Shown: positions 1 to 8,977, counted from the first letter of the stretch. The stretch: 64,000 bases of DNA from Dyadobacter jejuensis (GCF_003149085.1 NZ_QGDT01000005.1:124001-188000); one strand, 5' to 3'. Numbers and translations: made by a program. Notes: generated by a model from the letters alone, not told the origin.

Positions 1-278
1 ATTTGCTGTGCCATTTGAATAATGGCTTTTTTGGTGTCCTCATTTACGTCGGGATGGTCGTGAAGTGCCCTGGAAACGGTTGAATTGGCCACTCCTAGCG
101 CCCTAGCAATGTCTTTGATGGTGGTAGGGCGGCTCTTCCTGCTCGTCGGCGATGGCTTTAAAGTGCCTCCCAAGGTGAAATGGAAAGAGCAATCCTTACA
201 ATAGTATCTTTGCTGTCCTCGTAAAAATCCAGCCTTAAGGATGGCCTCTACGCGATTACATTTTAAACATTTGATCAT
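1..278 (-). CDS. LacI-family transcriptional regulator with N-terminal zinc ribbon (partial)
   Basis: Reading the minus strand from the ATG at 276-278 gives 92 codons with no stop, running off the window edge, so only the N-terminus is visible. Residues 1-35 form a zinc ribbon with C4-x2-C7 and C27-x2-C30; the stretch RGQQRYYCKDC is typical of the ribbons of IS1/IS1595-type transposases. After a Ser/Thr/Arg-rich linker, residues about 52-90 are a LacI-type helix-turn-helix (TTIKDIARALGV, then NSTVSRALHDHP). The sugar-binding domain would lie beyond position 1. LacI proteins usually begin directly with the helix-turn-helix, so the ribbon is an extra module. It is divergent from the symporter/oxidoreductase operon and is probably its regulator (inference). 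Confidence 0.85.
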   Translation of the reverse strand, partial: MIKCLKCNRVEAILKAGFLRGQQRYYCKDCSFHFTLGGTLKPSPTSRKSRPTTIKDIARALGVANSTVSRALHDHPDVNEDTKKAIIQMAQQ

Positions 279-760
279 GGCTTTTGGCTCTCTACAAATT
301 TAAGAGTTCGTGAGTCTCTTTTCGCTTCCGCATATAGGCTAGGGGGCCTAAAAGTAAAGGTTCCATAGCATGGCGATAAATTGGAATATTTCGGGTTGTT
401 TTAAGTCGGAGATATTTAGAGTTGCTCAGGGCTGTTGACCCTAAAATCAATTACGATTCAAGATAGGTAAAATTAAAACCTATCGCAACTCGTACCGCAA
501 ACGTTTGTGATAGAAATAGAACTGTCCGTTGACAAAATTTTACATTTTGGCTATCTATTATTCTATTTTCTGGCTATAGCTTCACAGAGATAACTCCTAG
601 GTCGAAGGCCAAAATGATGGGCCTAAGAGGAAGATGTTGGCCCTAATTGGATTTTTTGAATAAAATACCCTGTGGTATTTCATTCAGAAGCTATCCGCCT
701 AGAGGCTGGTTGGTCTATCGAGAAATATGGCCTGTCAAATGGCCAAAAATATATTAATTC
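279..760. other. Divergent regulatory region between LacI-type gene and symporter operon
   Basis: This 482-base stretch has no convincing gene. It holds a palindrome of the LacI/PurR operator type at 498-507, a TTGACA hexamer at 529-534 followed by T-rich sequence, and a small perfect inverted repeat (7-bp arms 663-669 and 674-680, loop CTGT) about 80 bases before the symporter start. It probably carries the promoters of both divergent genes, but no exact Bacteroidota minus-7 element (TAnnTTTG) with proper spacing was found. Confidence 0.5.
498..507. promoter_or_regulatory. Candidate LacI-family operator
   Basis: CAAACGTTTG is a perfect 10-bp palindrome with the central CG step typical of LacI/GalR-family operators (the E. 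coli PurR box has a core of the same form). It lies between the divergent LacI-type gene and the symporter gene. Binding is inferred, not shown. Confidence 0.5.
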
Positions 761-2431
761 ATGAGCCCCTTAGACTACCTCGTTATTGTTATTTTTTCGG
801 TGATTATTTTGGTTTCGGGCTTATCGTTCAAAAACAGCGGGACGGACATGAAATCGTACTTTGCCGCGGGAGGTGAGGTGCCATGGCCGATTAGCAGTCT
901 ATCCCTGTTTATGAGTTTTTTTTCGGCGGGTACTTTTGTGGTATGGGGCTCTATTGCCTATCAGTTAGGCGTGGTGGCTATTAGCATCCAGCTCACCATG
1001 TGTGTGGCGGGCTTGCTGGTAGGCGCCTTTATAGCGGGTCGATGGAAGCGGTCCGGAGCGCTTACGGCGGCGCAGTTTATTAAGGAGAGACTGGGGGCTA
1101 AGGCTCAGCAATTTTATACCTACATCATTCTATTCTTGTCGCTGGCATATACAGGAGCCTTCTTATATCCTGTGGCCAAATTGGTGCATGTTTCCACGGA
1201 TATTTCAATCCATTTATCGATCATCGTTTTAGGCTTGCTAGTGATCGCCTATACGGTAGTAGGAGGGCTTTGGGCGGTTATTATCACCGACGTGCTGCAA
1301 TTTGTGATACTTACAGCGGCGGTTTTGATTGTAGTTTTTTTGTCATTGAAGGATATTGGGCCCGTCGATGCATTCTTAGCGTCGGCGCCAGAGCATTTTT
1401 TTAGTCCAACCGCCGGGGAGTACTCCATGACCTTTATTCTGGGTTTTATGATCTATAATCTGATTTTTATTGGAGGAAACTGGGCCTATGTTCAGCGTTA
1501 TACATCGGTAAAGGACGAAAAATCGTCCAGAAAGGTGGGGTATTTATTCGGTATGTTGTATCTGGTTAGTCCGTTTATATGGATGTTACCTCCGATGATC
1601 TACCGCATTACCAACCCCGGATTAAGTGGGTTAGAGAATGAAGGAGCCTATTTATTGGCCTGTAAGGAAGTGCTTCCAGTGGGGATGCTAGGACTGATGC
1701 TGGGCGGTATGATCTTTGCTACGGCGAGCTCGGTCAATACGACCCTCAATATGGCGGCAGCAATACTTACCAACGATGTTTTTAAGCCCATGCGTCCAGG
1801 TGCTACAGAGCAGGATTTGATGCGGTTCGCTAAGTTGGCAACCTTATTTTTTGGGCTTGCGACCATCTGTGTGGCGCTGCTCGTTCCGGCTGCGGGAGGT
1901 ATTGTGGAAGTAGTCCTTACCGTGGGGGCTGTAACGGGCTGTTCCTTATATGGACCTCCTATATGGGCACTTTTTTCGAAACGGCAGTCGGGAAGGTCCA
2001 TCATGACCATTACGATCCTAAGCTTGGGGGTCAATCTATTTATGAAGTTTGCCTCCCCTGTGTTACTAAGCTTCTCATTCAGTAGGGCTCAGGAGATGCT
2101 TTTTGGTGCTTTGGTGCCTTTTATACTATTAGGGGTATATGAGTTTATGCTTTCACGGTCGCTAAAAGAAAGTAGCGATTATGTTCATTACAAGTTCCTG
2201 ATAGACCAAAGAAAGCAGTTGGATGATAATACCCCCGCTGTTCAGTCCGAGAGTAGTCAAAATCGGTATGGTCTTAATGTGCTGGCCAATACCCTCTTGC
2301 TGATCGGCCTGCTGATAGTGGCCATAGGTTGGTACAATTCCGATTCCGTTCTACTGGTTACCCTGGTAGGTGGAGCCATTATCGTTTCGGCCTTGGTGAT
2401 AAGCCCTCGAATATCCTTAACCAAATCATAA
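761..2431 (+). CDS. Sodium:solute symporter (SSS family)
   Basis: A 556-residue, strongly hydrophobic protein with roughly 13-14 predicted membrane helices, matching the solute:sodium symporter family (PF00474) in length and layout. Recognisable features are the N-terminal helix after MSPLDY, a glycine-rich loop near residue 35 (AAGGEVPWP), and the mid-protein segment NWAYVQRYTSVKD, which resembles the conserved Q-R-x-x-x-x-K-D region of SSS proteins. It sits in the inner membrane and should import a small solute, probably a sugar or sugar acid, with Na+. It is the first gene of the rightward operon, 24 bases before an FAD oxidoreductase, so the transported solute may be a substrate or product of that enzyme (inference). 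The exact substrate cannot be read from the sequence. Confidence 0.88.
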   Translation: MSPLDYLVIVIFSVIILVSGLSFKNSGTDMKSYFAAGGEVPWPISSLSLFMSFFSAGTFVVWGSIAYQLGVVAISIQLTMCVAGLLVGAFIAGRWKRSGALTAAQFIKERLGAKAQQFYTYIILFLSLAYTGAFLYPVAKLVHVSTDISIHLSIIVLGLLVIAYTVVGGLWAVIITDVLQFVILTAAVLIVVFLSLKDIGPVDAFLASAPEHFFSPTAGEYSMTFILGFMIYNLIFIGGNWAYVQRYTSVKDEKSSRKVGYLFGMLYLVSPFIWMLPPMIYRITNPGLSGLENEGAYLLACKEVLPVGMLGLMLGGMIFATASSVNTTLNMAAAILTNDVFKPMRPGATEQDLMRFAKLATLFFGLATICVALLVPAAGGIVEVVLTVGAVTGCSLYGPPIWALFSKRQSGRSIMTITILSLGVNLFMKFASPVLLSFSFSRAQEMLFGALVPFILLGVYEFMLSRSLKESSDYVHYKFLIDQRKQLDDNTPAVQSESSQNRYGLNVLANTLLLIGLLIVAIGWYNSDSVLLVTLVGGAIIVSALVISPRISLTKS

Positions 2432-2455
2432 ATAGTTAGTCTTGGATCTGGTCCC

Positions 2456-4771
2456 ATGGAGGGGTCGATACCGGGTGCTAGTGAACCCATTATTATGCTA
2501 ATAGAAGAACCTAAAGCTAAACGAGAGACAAAAAGAATACACCTAACCCACCAACTGGTCGTTACTGGCGGAGGACTGTCAGGGGTATGTACGGCCATTA
2601 CCGCAGCGCGAGCTGGGGTGAAAGTAGCCTTGGTGCAAGATCGGCCCGTTTTGGGAGGCAATGCTTCCAGCGAGGTAAGGTTATGGGTGTTGGGAGCCAC
2701 CTCACATATGGGTAATAACAATCGATGGGCTAGGGAAGGGGGCCTTATCGACGAGCTATTATTAGAAAATGCCTATAGAAACCCAGAGGGCAATCCTAAT
2801 ATACTGGATACCATTTTATTAGAAAAAGTATATCTGGAGGAGAATATCACCTTACTGCTCAATACGGCAGTATATGATTTGACCAAGCATGAGGACGGAC
2901 GTATTGCCACATTAATGGCCTTTTGTAGCCAAAATGCCACCCAATATGAGCTTTCCGCTCCTTTGTTTTGCGATGCCTCAGGCGATGGTATTGTCGGTTT
3001 TATGGCCGGAGCAGCATTTAGGATGGGGGCAGAAGCGATGGAAGAATTTGGTGAGAAGTTTGCCCCGTCCCAGGAATACGGTGAACTGCTGGGGCATTCT
3101 CTTTATTTCTACTCGAAAGACACCGGGGCTCCGGTGCGCTATGTAGCACCAGCCTATGCCTTATCGGACATCAGCAAGATTCCCCGTTTCAGGAGTTTTA
3201 AGTCTAGCGATTTTGGCTGTAGGCTGTGGTGGGTAGAATACGGTGGACGCCTGGATACCGTGCACGACACCGAAACCATTAAATGGGAGCTATGGAAGGT
3301 GATTTATGGCGTTTGGAACCATATTAAAAATTCAGGGGAATTTCCCGAAGCCGAGAACTTAACGCTAGAATGGGTGGGGACTATTCCCGGTAAAAGGGAA
3401 AGCCGGAGGTTTGAAGGCGACTATATGCTGAAGCAACAAGACCTGATCGAACAAAAAACATTTGACGATGCGGTGGCTTTTGGTGGGTGGAGCATCGATC
3501 TGCATCCGGCCGATGGCGTTTTTAGTGAAAAACCTGGCTGTAACCAGTGGCATTCTAAAGGGATTTATGGCATTCCTTATCGGTGCCTTTATAGTCGCAA
3601 CGTCGACAATCTTTTTGTGGCGGGGCGTATTATCAGTGCCAGCCATGTGGCCTTTGGCTCAAGCCGAGTGATGGCCACAGCTGCCCATGGGGGGCAGGCC
3701 ATTGGTCTAGCCGCCGCACTAGGACTGAAGTACAATATGCTACCTCGTGAAATAGGTAAAAATCATATACATGAATTGCAGCAGGATCTTCTGAAAACGG
3801 GACAATACATTCCGCATCTAAAGGTTGAAGATCCAACAGATCTTGCGCAACAGGCCAGTACTTTGACGGCGTCGTCGACTTTGGTGCTCCAGGAGTTGCC
3901 CCATAACGGTGCTTGGGAGCCTTTGCATTTTTCGGCGGCTCAAATGCTCCCCTTGGCTAAGCGTCAGATGCCTGCTATTACTTTTAAAGTGCGGGTTCAG
4001 GAGCCTACGGTGCTAGAGCTTCAGTTAAGAAAAAGCAGCAAGCCTTTCAACCATACGCCAGATGTTACCCTAGAGGTGCGCACCCTAGAGGTGGTACCAG
4101 GGCAGGACAGCTACCAGGTCGACTTTGACTACTTTTTCGAGGAGCCCTGCTATGCTTTTGTATGTTTTATGAAAAATGAAAGGGTGAGTTTGGCCTATAG
4201 CAACAAGAGAATAACGGGGATCTTGTCGGTATTTAATACCACCAATCCTGCTGTATCCAATTATGGCAAACAAGAGCCCGTCGAGGATGTAGGAGTAGAG
4301 GCATTCGAATTTTGGTGTCCTCTTCGAAGGCCCGAAGGCAAAAATATTGCCCTCCAACTCGACCCTCCTTTAGAAGTATTTTCGGTGGAGAACCTCACCA
4401 ATGGAATACAGCGTCCGGTATCTAGTACCAATGCCTGGGTAGGAGCCTATGACGAAGGCGTGTCGCAGATTGTCCTTGCCTGGGAGGAGTCCCAGACCGT
4501 TGGGCGGGTGGAGCTTTTTCTGGATGGTGATTATGATCATCCTTTGGAAACGGTACTCATGAAAAATCCAGAGACCCGAATGCCTTTCTGTGCCGACAAC
4601 ATCACCCTGTTAAATGAAAAAGATCAGGTGCTGGCTATAATTACTGACAATTATTTGAGTAGGAGAACCGTAGAATTTGATAGCCCACAAAGGCTGCACG
4701 AGTTGAAAATAGTAGTAGAGAATACGGCAGAGGATGTTCCCAATGCATTATTTGAAGTCCGTTGCTACTAA
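2456..4771 (+). CDS. FAD-dependent oxidoreductase (FAD_oxidored family), copy 1
   Basis: A 771-residue flavoprotein. Residues 33-60 carry the Rossmann dinucleotide-binding motif (LVVTGGGLSG, with G38, G40 and G43), followed by DRPVLGGNASSEVR, typical of the PF12831 FAD_oxidored family. DASGDGIVGF near residue 173 and the C-terminal FAD motif around residue 380 (RCLYSRNVDNLFVAGRIISA) complete the fold. Residues about 470-771 form extra beta-rich, probably discoidin-like domains ending in FEVRCY. No signal peptide is seen, whereas its closest relative in the window (56642-58564) has a Tat-like signal. The ATG at 2495 (MLIEEPKAK) is an equally plausible start; neither has a clear ribosome-binding site. 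The substrate is unknown; gene context suggests a sugar or sugar derivative. Family is secure, function is not. Confidence 0.85.
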   Translation: MEGSIPGASEPIIMLIEEPKAKRETKRIHLTHQLVVTGGGLSGVCTAITAARAGVKVALVQDRPVLGGNASSEVRLWVLGATSHMGNNNRWAREGGLIDELLLENAYRNPEGNPNILDTILLEKVYLEENITLLLNTAVYDLTKHEDGRIATLMAFCSQNATQYELSAPLFCDASGDGIVGFMAGAAFRMGAEAMEEFGEKFAPSQEYGELLGHSLYFYSKDTGAPVRYVAPAYALSDISKIPRFRSFKSSDFGCRLWWVEYGGRLDTVHDTETIKWELWKVIYGVWNHIKNSGEFPEAENLTLEWVGTIPGKRESRRFEGDYMLKQQDLIEQKTFDDAVAFGGWSIDLHPADGVFSEKPGCNQWHSKGIYGIPYRCLYSRNVDNLFVAGRIISASHVAFGSSRVMATAAHGGQAIGLAAALGLKYNMLPREIGKNHIHELQQDLLKTGQYIPHLKVEDPTDLAQQASTLTASSTLVLQELPHNGAWEPLHFSAAQMLPLAKRQMPAITFKVRVQEPTVLELQLRKSSKPFNHTPDVTLEVRTLEVVPGQDSYQVDFDYFFEEPCYAFVCFMKNERVSLAYSNKRITGILSVFNTTNPAVSNYGKQEPVEDVGVEAFEFWCPLRRPEGKNIALQLDPPLEVFSVENLTNGIQRPVSSTNAWVGAYDEGVSQIVLAWEESQTVGRVELFLDGDYDHPLETVLMKNPETRMPFCADNITLLNEKDQVLAIITDNYLSRRTVEFDSPQRLHELKIVVENTAEDVPNALFEVRCY

Positions 4772-4943
4772 TTGATTTTCTATGAACTACAACAGTATTT
4801 TTAGGCTTTGTTGGCTTTAGTGTTGTCGTCGGGACCGCCGTGGGGGTAGCTCTAGGATCGAGTTTGGAAATTTCGGATTGTGATTTTGTAAAAATTTTTA
4901 ATACAACCTTTGATTAACGCAGTACTATTTTAATGAAATAACC

Positions 4944-6806
4944 ATGAAAAAATTAACCTTATTATTTTTGCTGAGCATTTGCGGAGCTTATGCTCAAAAG
5001 CCGACTACCGTGATGGTGGAAGCTGAAAGTTTCAAAAACAAAGGAGGCTGGGTAGTAGACCAACAGTTTATGGATGTGATGGGGTCCTCGTTTTTGATGG
5101 CCCATGGAATGGGTAAGCCGGTAGCAGATGCCAGCACAACGGTAAGTTTTCCCAGCAAAGGAAAGTACAAAGTATATGTGCGTACCCGTAACTGGTCGTC
5201 CCAATGGTCGAAGAAGGAGGCAGCAGGGCAGTTTCTGCTATCGGTCGATGGTAAAACCCTCCCCAAAACATTTGGAAAAGACCATGCCGAATGGGCCTGG
5301 TCGGAAGGCGGAACGGTGAAGATTTCGAAAAAGGAGGTAATCCTATCTCTTAAAGACCTTACGGGTTTCAATGGCCGTGTCGACGCTATCATTTTCACTA
5401 ACGATCCAGCCTTTAAGCCTACCAATGACGTAAAAGCGCTAAGTGACTTTAGGAATGATTACTTCGGTTTTGACCGTAATCCCAAACTTGCCGGAGACTT
5501 CGACTTTGTGGTAGTGGGGGGAGGAATGGCCGGCACCTGTGCGGCTATTGCTGCTGCGCGTAATGGGGTTAAAGTGGCTTTAATCCAAAACCGACCCGTA
5601 CTTGGAGGTAATAATAGTTCGGAGGTTCGGGTACACCTTGGGGGGCGCATTAACCTAGAGCCCTATCCTGCATTGGGGAACTTGGTCAATGAAATTGGGC
5701 CCAAAGAAGGAGGGAATGCCCAGCCTAAGGATTACTATGAGGATGATAAAAAAATGAATGCCGTTCTCAATGAACCTAATATCTCTTTATTCTTAAATCA
5801 TCATGCCAATTCGGTAGAGACCAATAATGGTACCATCGAAAGTGTTACTGCGACGAATATAGAAACGGGTGAAAGGGTGATTTTTAAAGGGGCTCTCTTC
5901 GCCGATTGTACTGGCGATGGTACCATCGGGATCCTAGCAGGGGCAGAGTATATGATAGGTCGGGAAAGCCAATCGGTGTATGGCGAACCTACAGCACCAG
6001 AGGTAGCCGATAACCTAACCATGGGAGCCTCCGTACAGTGGTTCTCCGAGACCAAGGACACTCCGGCAACTTTTCCAGATATTCAATGGGCGCTACCTTG
6101 GGACGAAGAAAAATCGGAAGAGATTACCAAGGGTGATTGGGAATGGGAGACTGGTATGGGCTTGGATATGAAACTGGATTTCGAACAAATTCGTGATTAT
6201 GGTATGCTGGCCGTTTATTCTAACTGGAATTACTTGAAGAACCATTCGAAAAATAAGGAAAAGTTTGCCAAGGAAAGTCTACGTTGGGTGGCATTTATAG
6301 CCGGTAAGAGAGAGTCGGTAAGGCTGAAGGGTGATTATGTATTAATAGAGCAGGACTTAACGATCCCACGGGTGTATCCCGATGGTACCGCCCCTACATC
6401 GTGGACGATCGATTTGCATTATCCAGACCCTGAAAACTCCAAACTTTTCCCTGGAGCGGCGTTTAAGTCTATTGCCAAGCACACCAAGATTTATCCCTAT
6501 CCTATTCCTTTCCGTTGCCTTTACTCCAAGAATATTAACAATCTCATGATGGCTGGTCGCGACATCAGCGTGTCGCATGTGGCCTTGGGAACGGTAAGAG
6601 TCATGCGTACCACCGGAATGATGGGCGAAGTAGTGGGTATGGCGGCTTCGGTTTGTAAAAAGGAAAATACTACACCGAGAGGGCTTTATCAGAAACATTT
6701 CGATCAGCTAGAAGCCTTGATGTTGAAAGGGGTAGGCGACCCCACTTTGCCTTATATCCAAGGGTATAATAATGGTGGAACCTTAATGGAAATCAAAAAG
6801 AAATGA
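4944..6806 (+). CDS. Exported FAD-dependent oxidoreductase with N-terminal CBM-like domain
   Basis: A 620-residue protein starting with a Sec signal peptide (MKKLTLLFLLSICGAYAQ, cleavage probably after AYA). Residues about 20-160 are beta-rich and open with VEAESFKNKGGW, resembling CBM6/CBM35-like domains. The FAD_oxidored domain starts near residue 186 with VVVGGGMAG (G192, G194, G197), then RPVLGGNNSSEVR, an internal DCTGDGTIG and a C-terminal FAD motif (RCLYSKNINNLMMAGRDIS). A carbohydrate-binding-like domain joined to an oxidoreductase suggests a periplasmic or surface enzyme acting on a glycan or oligosaccharide (inference). Its stop overlaps the next gene by 4 bases (ATGA), implying translational coupling with the flavinylation-motif protein. 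Sec export of an FAD enzyme is unusual because FAD is normally loaded before Tat export. Confidence 0.87.
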   Translation: MKKLTLLFLLSICGAYAQKPTTVMVEAESFKNKGGWVVDQQFMDVMGSSFLMAHGMGKPVADASTTVSFPSKGKYKVYVRTRNWSSQWSKKEAAGQFLLSVDGKTLPKTFGKDHAEWAWSEGGTVKISKKEVILSLKDLTGFNGRVDAIIFTNDPAFKPTNDVKALSDFRNDYFGFDRNPKLAGDFDFVVVGGGMAGTCAAIAAARNGVKVALIQNRPVLGGNNSSEVRVHLGGRINLEPYPALGNLVNEIGPKEGGNAQPKDYYEDDKKMNAVLNEPNISLFLNHHANSVETNNGTIESVTATNIETGERVIFKGALFADCTGDGTIGILAGAEYMIGRESQSVYGEPTAPEVADNLTMGASVQWFSETKDTPATFPDIQWALPWDEEKSEEITKGDWEWETGMGLDMKLDFEQIRDYGMLAVYSNWNYLKNHSKNKEKFAKESLRWVAFIAGKRESVRLKGDYVLIEQDLTIPRVYPDGTAPTSWTIDLHYPDPENSKLFPGAAFKSIAKHTKIYPYPIPFRCLYSKNINNLMMAGRDISVSHVALGTVRVMRTTGMMGEVVGMAASVCKKENTTPRGLYQKHFDQLEALMLKGVGDPTLPYIQGYNNGGTLMEIKKK

Positions 6807-7858
6807 GGTGGTTGCTTGCACAAATACTACTCCTGTTGACCTTGGGCTCCTTCCAGATGAGAGATCATCTGGAGGAGCCCTCCTTTAGCATAAAATTGGA
6901 GGATGGGGGTCGTTTTGATGTATATGCCTTAAAAGATGGAAATGGCTTATTGGATGGTTATAGGGCTCATATCAAAGCTCCCGTATGCGAAGACCGGCTT
7001 TGTTATGATGTTAATGTGATTTTTTATTGGAACCTTAATGGCGAATTTCTACGCTACGAGGTATTGCCCCATGACCCTCTTACCAAAATGGATCATGAAC
7101 CATTTTTGCCCGAGGATTATAAGAAATTACAAAGCATCCTGACCAGTCAGGACCTGAGCTTCGTGAATATACCGAAGGACGAATTGGTGACAAAATCGGA
7201 TAGCTCGGAGGTGGATGGTTACACGGGCGCTACCAAGTTGACCGTAAAGAAGGAAGTGATTGAAGGGGCCTTGTACACCTGTTATACCCTTTGGCATATT
7301 GCAAATGGTACGGTGGTTGAGTCTATAAAGAGTCATACCAAAAATGCGTTTAGTAAGGAGTTGATTAGGAAAATCATAGCTCAAGACAATCAGACGGCAC
7401 ATTATTTTCTGATCAATAACCTCAATTCGAGTCAGTTTGCCGAAAATTTGCCCGAAATACTCGGTCTGATGACCAGTAGTAAGGGGTATTTTAGTAAGAA
7501 TACCATAGAGAAGATCCCTAAAACACTTTTCAGTACCGAACCGTTACAGGACTTTATTGTAGCTAACTATCAGGAGCTCGACTATTACACCCAGCTGGCT
7601 ATTCTTAAGAAGCTCGATAATCAACGACAAAGCGGTAGCCTTAAGCAGTTTTTTATTGGACATATAGATCCGAAAAATAGTTTTCAAAATCAAAAGCTTA
7701 TCGGTCTTGTACTACAAAACATTGGTCCAGAGGAGTTTGGTCTTTTGGTGGGCCAGTTGCAAGCCACAGGCGTGGGTGTTTCCGAAGAAAACTTCCAAGC
7801 CTTACAGCAGGTCAATGAGCAGTTAAAGTTAAATATATCGATGATTCAGAAGCTGTAA
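6803..7858 (+). CDS. Exported protein with covalent FMN-attachment motif (FMN_bind-like)
   Basis: A 351-residue protein with a hydrophobic N-terminal signal (MRWLLAQILLLLTLGSF). Residues 138-144 read DGYTGAT, matching the D-x-x-S/T-G-A-T site at which the flavin transferase ApbE attaches FMN in NqrC, RnfG and other extracytosolic proteins; Thr144 would be the attachment residue. A C-x4-C pair (C62, C67) and the segment TCYTLWH just after the motif are shared with the paralogue at 58569-59692. Residues about 190-351 are mainly alpha-helical. It overlaps the upstream FAD oxidoreductase by 4 bases and directly abuts the next gene, so it is probably an extracytosolic electron acceptor or carrier for that enzyme (inference). 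No apbE is present in the window. The protein family as a whole is not one I recognise. Confidence 0.7.
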   Translation: MRWLLAQILLLLTLGSFQMRDHLEEPSFSIKLEDGGRFDVYALKDGNGLLDGYRAHIKAPVCEDRLCYDVNVIFYWNLNGEFLRYEVLPHDPLTKMDHEPFLPEDYKKLQSILTSQDLSFVNIPKDELVTKSDSSEVDGYTGATKLTVKKEVIEGALYTCYTLWHIANGTVVESIKSHTKNAFSKELIRKIIAQDNQTAHYFLINNLNSSQFAENLPEILGLMTSSKGYFSKNTIEKIPKTLFSTEPLQDFIVANYQELDYYTQLAILKKLDNQRQSGSLKQFFIGHIDPKNSFQNQKLIGLVLQNIGPEEFGLLVGQLQATGVGVSEENFQALQQVNEQLKLNISMIQKL

Positions 7859-8977
7859 ATGATGAAATTGATCAAAACCATCTGTGGAATGCTGATACTG
7901 GCCTTGGTTGGTTCCGTGGATATCAGTTTGGCCCAATCCCAGCAGAAGGGCTATGCTTTAAAGCTGGGCAAGGTGCCTATGTCGGCCAAGTTTGTCAATG
8001 ACACCATGAGTATTTGGGGCGCCTCTCTGATCAAAGGCGGCGATGGCCTATATCACCTCTATTATTCTCAGTGGAAAAAGAGTTTGGGGTGGGCATGGGT
8101 GACCGACTCCGAAATAGCGCATGCCGTATCCAAAAGTCCTTTCGGTCCATTTACATTTCAAGATGTGTTCCTACCTAAGCGTGGGGACGAGTATTGGGAT
8201 GGCCTTTGTACCCATAACCCGACCATTCACCGATTTGGTGGTAAATACTATTTGTACTATATGGGCAATACTGGCGATGGAGTGGTGACTGGTACTCCAG
8301 GTAAGGAAGCTCTGAACTGGACGCATAGAAACAACCAGCGTATTGGCGTTGCGGTTGCCGATAATCCCAATGGTCCATGGGAAAGGTATGATCAACCGCT
8401 TATCGATAACAGTTCGGATAGTCTCGCCATCGATGCTTTAATGACATCAAATCCCTCCATGACGCAAAGACCGGATGGTACGTATTTGTTTATTTATAAG
8501 GGGGTTGGTATGCATTACCCCCTGCCTGGGGGAGGACCGGTACTCCATTGTGTGGCTACTTCCGATAGTCCTGTAGGCCCAATAAAAAAATACGATGTGC
8601 CCATCTTCGAAGTAAAAGGAGAGCGGTTTCCGGCTGAGGATCCCTATATCTGGTATGAAGAGAATAGGTATAGGGCTATTGTTAAGAAAATTAGCAATGC
8701 AAAGGACCCTGTTACTGGTAAGATGATTCGAGGTTTTTCATTGGTTTTATATGAGTCGGCCGATGGTTTCGACAGGAAGCTAGCGGAGGATTACCTAATT
8801 TCGGATCGGACCATTACCTGGGAAAATGGCCATTCGGAGCGGTTGGTGCACCTAGAACGCCCGCAAGTGTTCTTTGAAGATGGCCGTCCTACTGTATTGC
8901 TCTGCGCAGCCGACTTTCTAGACGCCAACGGCGTGCGACAGTCCTTTAATCTTCAAATTCCTTTGATTCGTAAGTAA
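7859..8977 (+). CDS. Five-bladed beta-propeller glycoside hydrolase-like protein
   Basis: A 372-residue secreted protein (signal MMKLIKTICGMLILALVGS, cleavage near SLAQ). Repeated propeller blades appear as LYHLYYSQW, GKYYLYYMG and YRAIVKK, with HNPTIH, EDPYIW and a C-terminal LERPQVFF motif, like the GH43/GH32/GH117 superfamily of five-bladed propellers. The carboxylates in EDPYIW and the residues around HNP are candidate active-site positions. The same LERP motif occurs in the protein at 10564-13011, so the two are related. It starts one base after the flavinylation-motif gene ends and is certainly cotranscribed with it. It probably trims glycosyl residues from an oligosaccharide in the periplasm; the exact family number and substrate cannot be assigned from the sequence. 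Confidence 0.72.
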   Translation: MMKLIKTICGMLILALVGSVDISLAQSQQKGYALKLGKVPMSAKFVNDTMSIWGASLIKGGDGLYHLYYSQWKKSLGWAWVTDSEIAHAVSKSPFGPFTFQDVFLPKRGDEYWDGLCTHNPTIHRFGGKYYLYYMGNTGDGVVTGTPGKEALNWTHRNNQRIGVAVADNPNGPWERYDQPLIDNSSDSLAIDALMTSNPSMTQRPDGTYLFIYKGVGMHYPLPGGGPVLHCVATSDSPVGPIKKYDVPIFEVKGERFPAEDPYIWYEENRYRAIVKKISNAKDPVTGKMIRGFSLVLYESADGFDRKLAEDYLISDRTITWENGHSERLVHLERPQVFFEDGRPTVLLCAADFLDANGVRQSFNLQIPLIRK

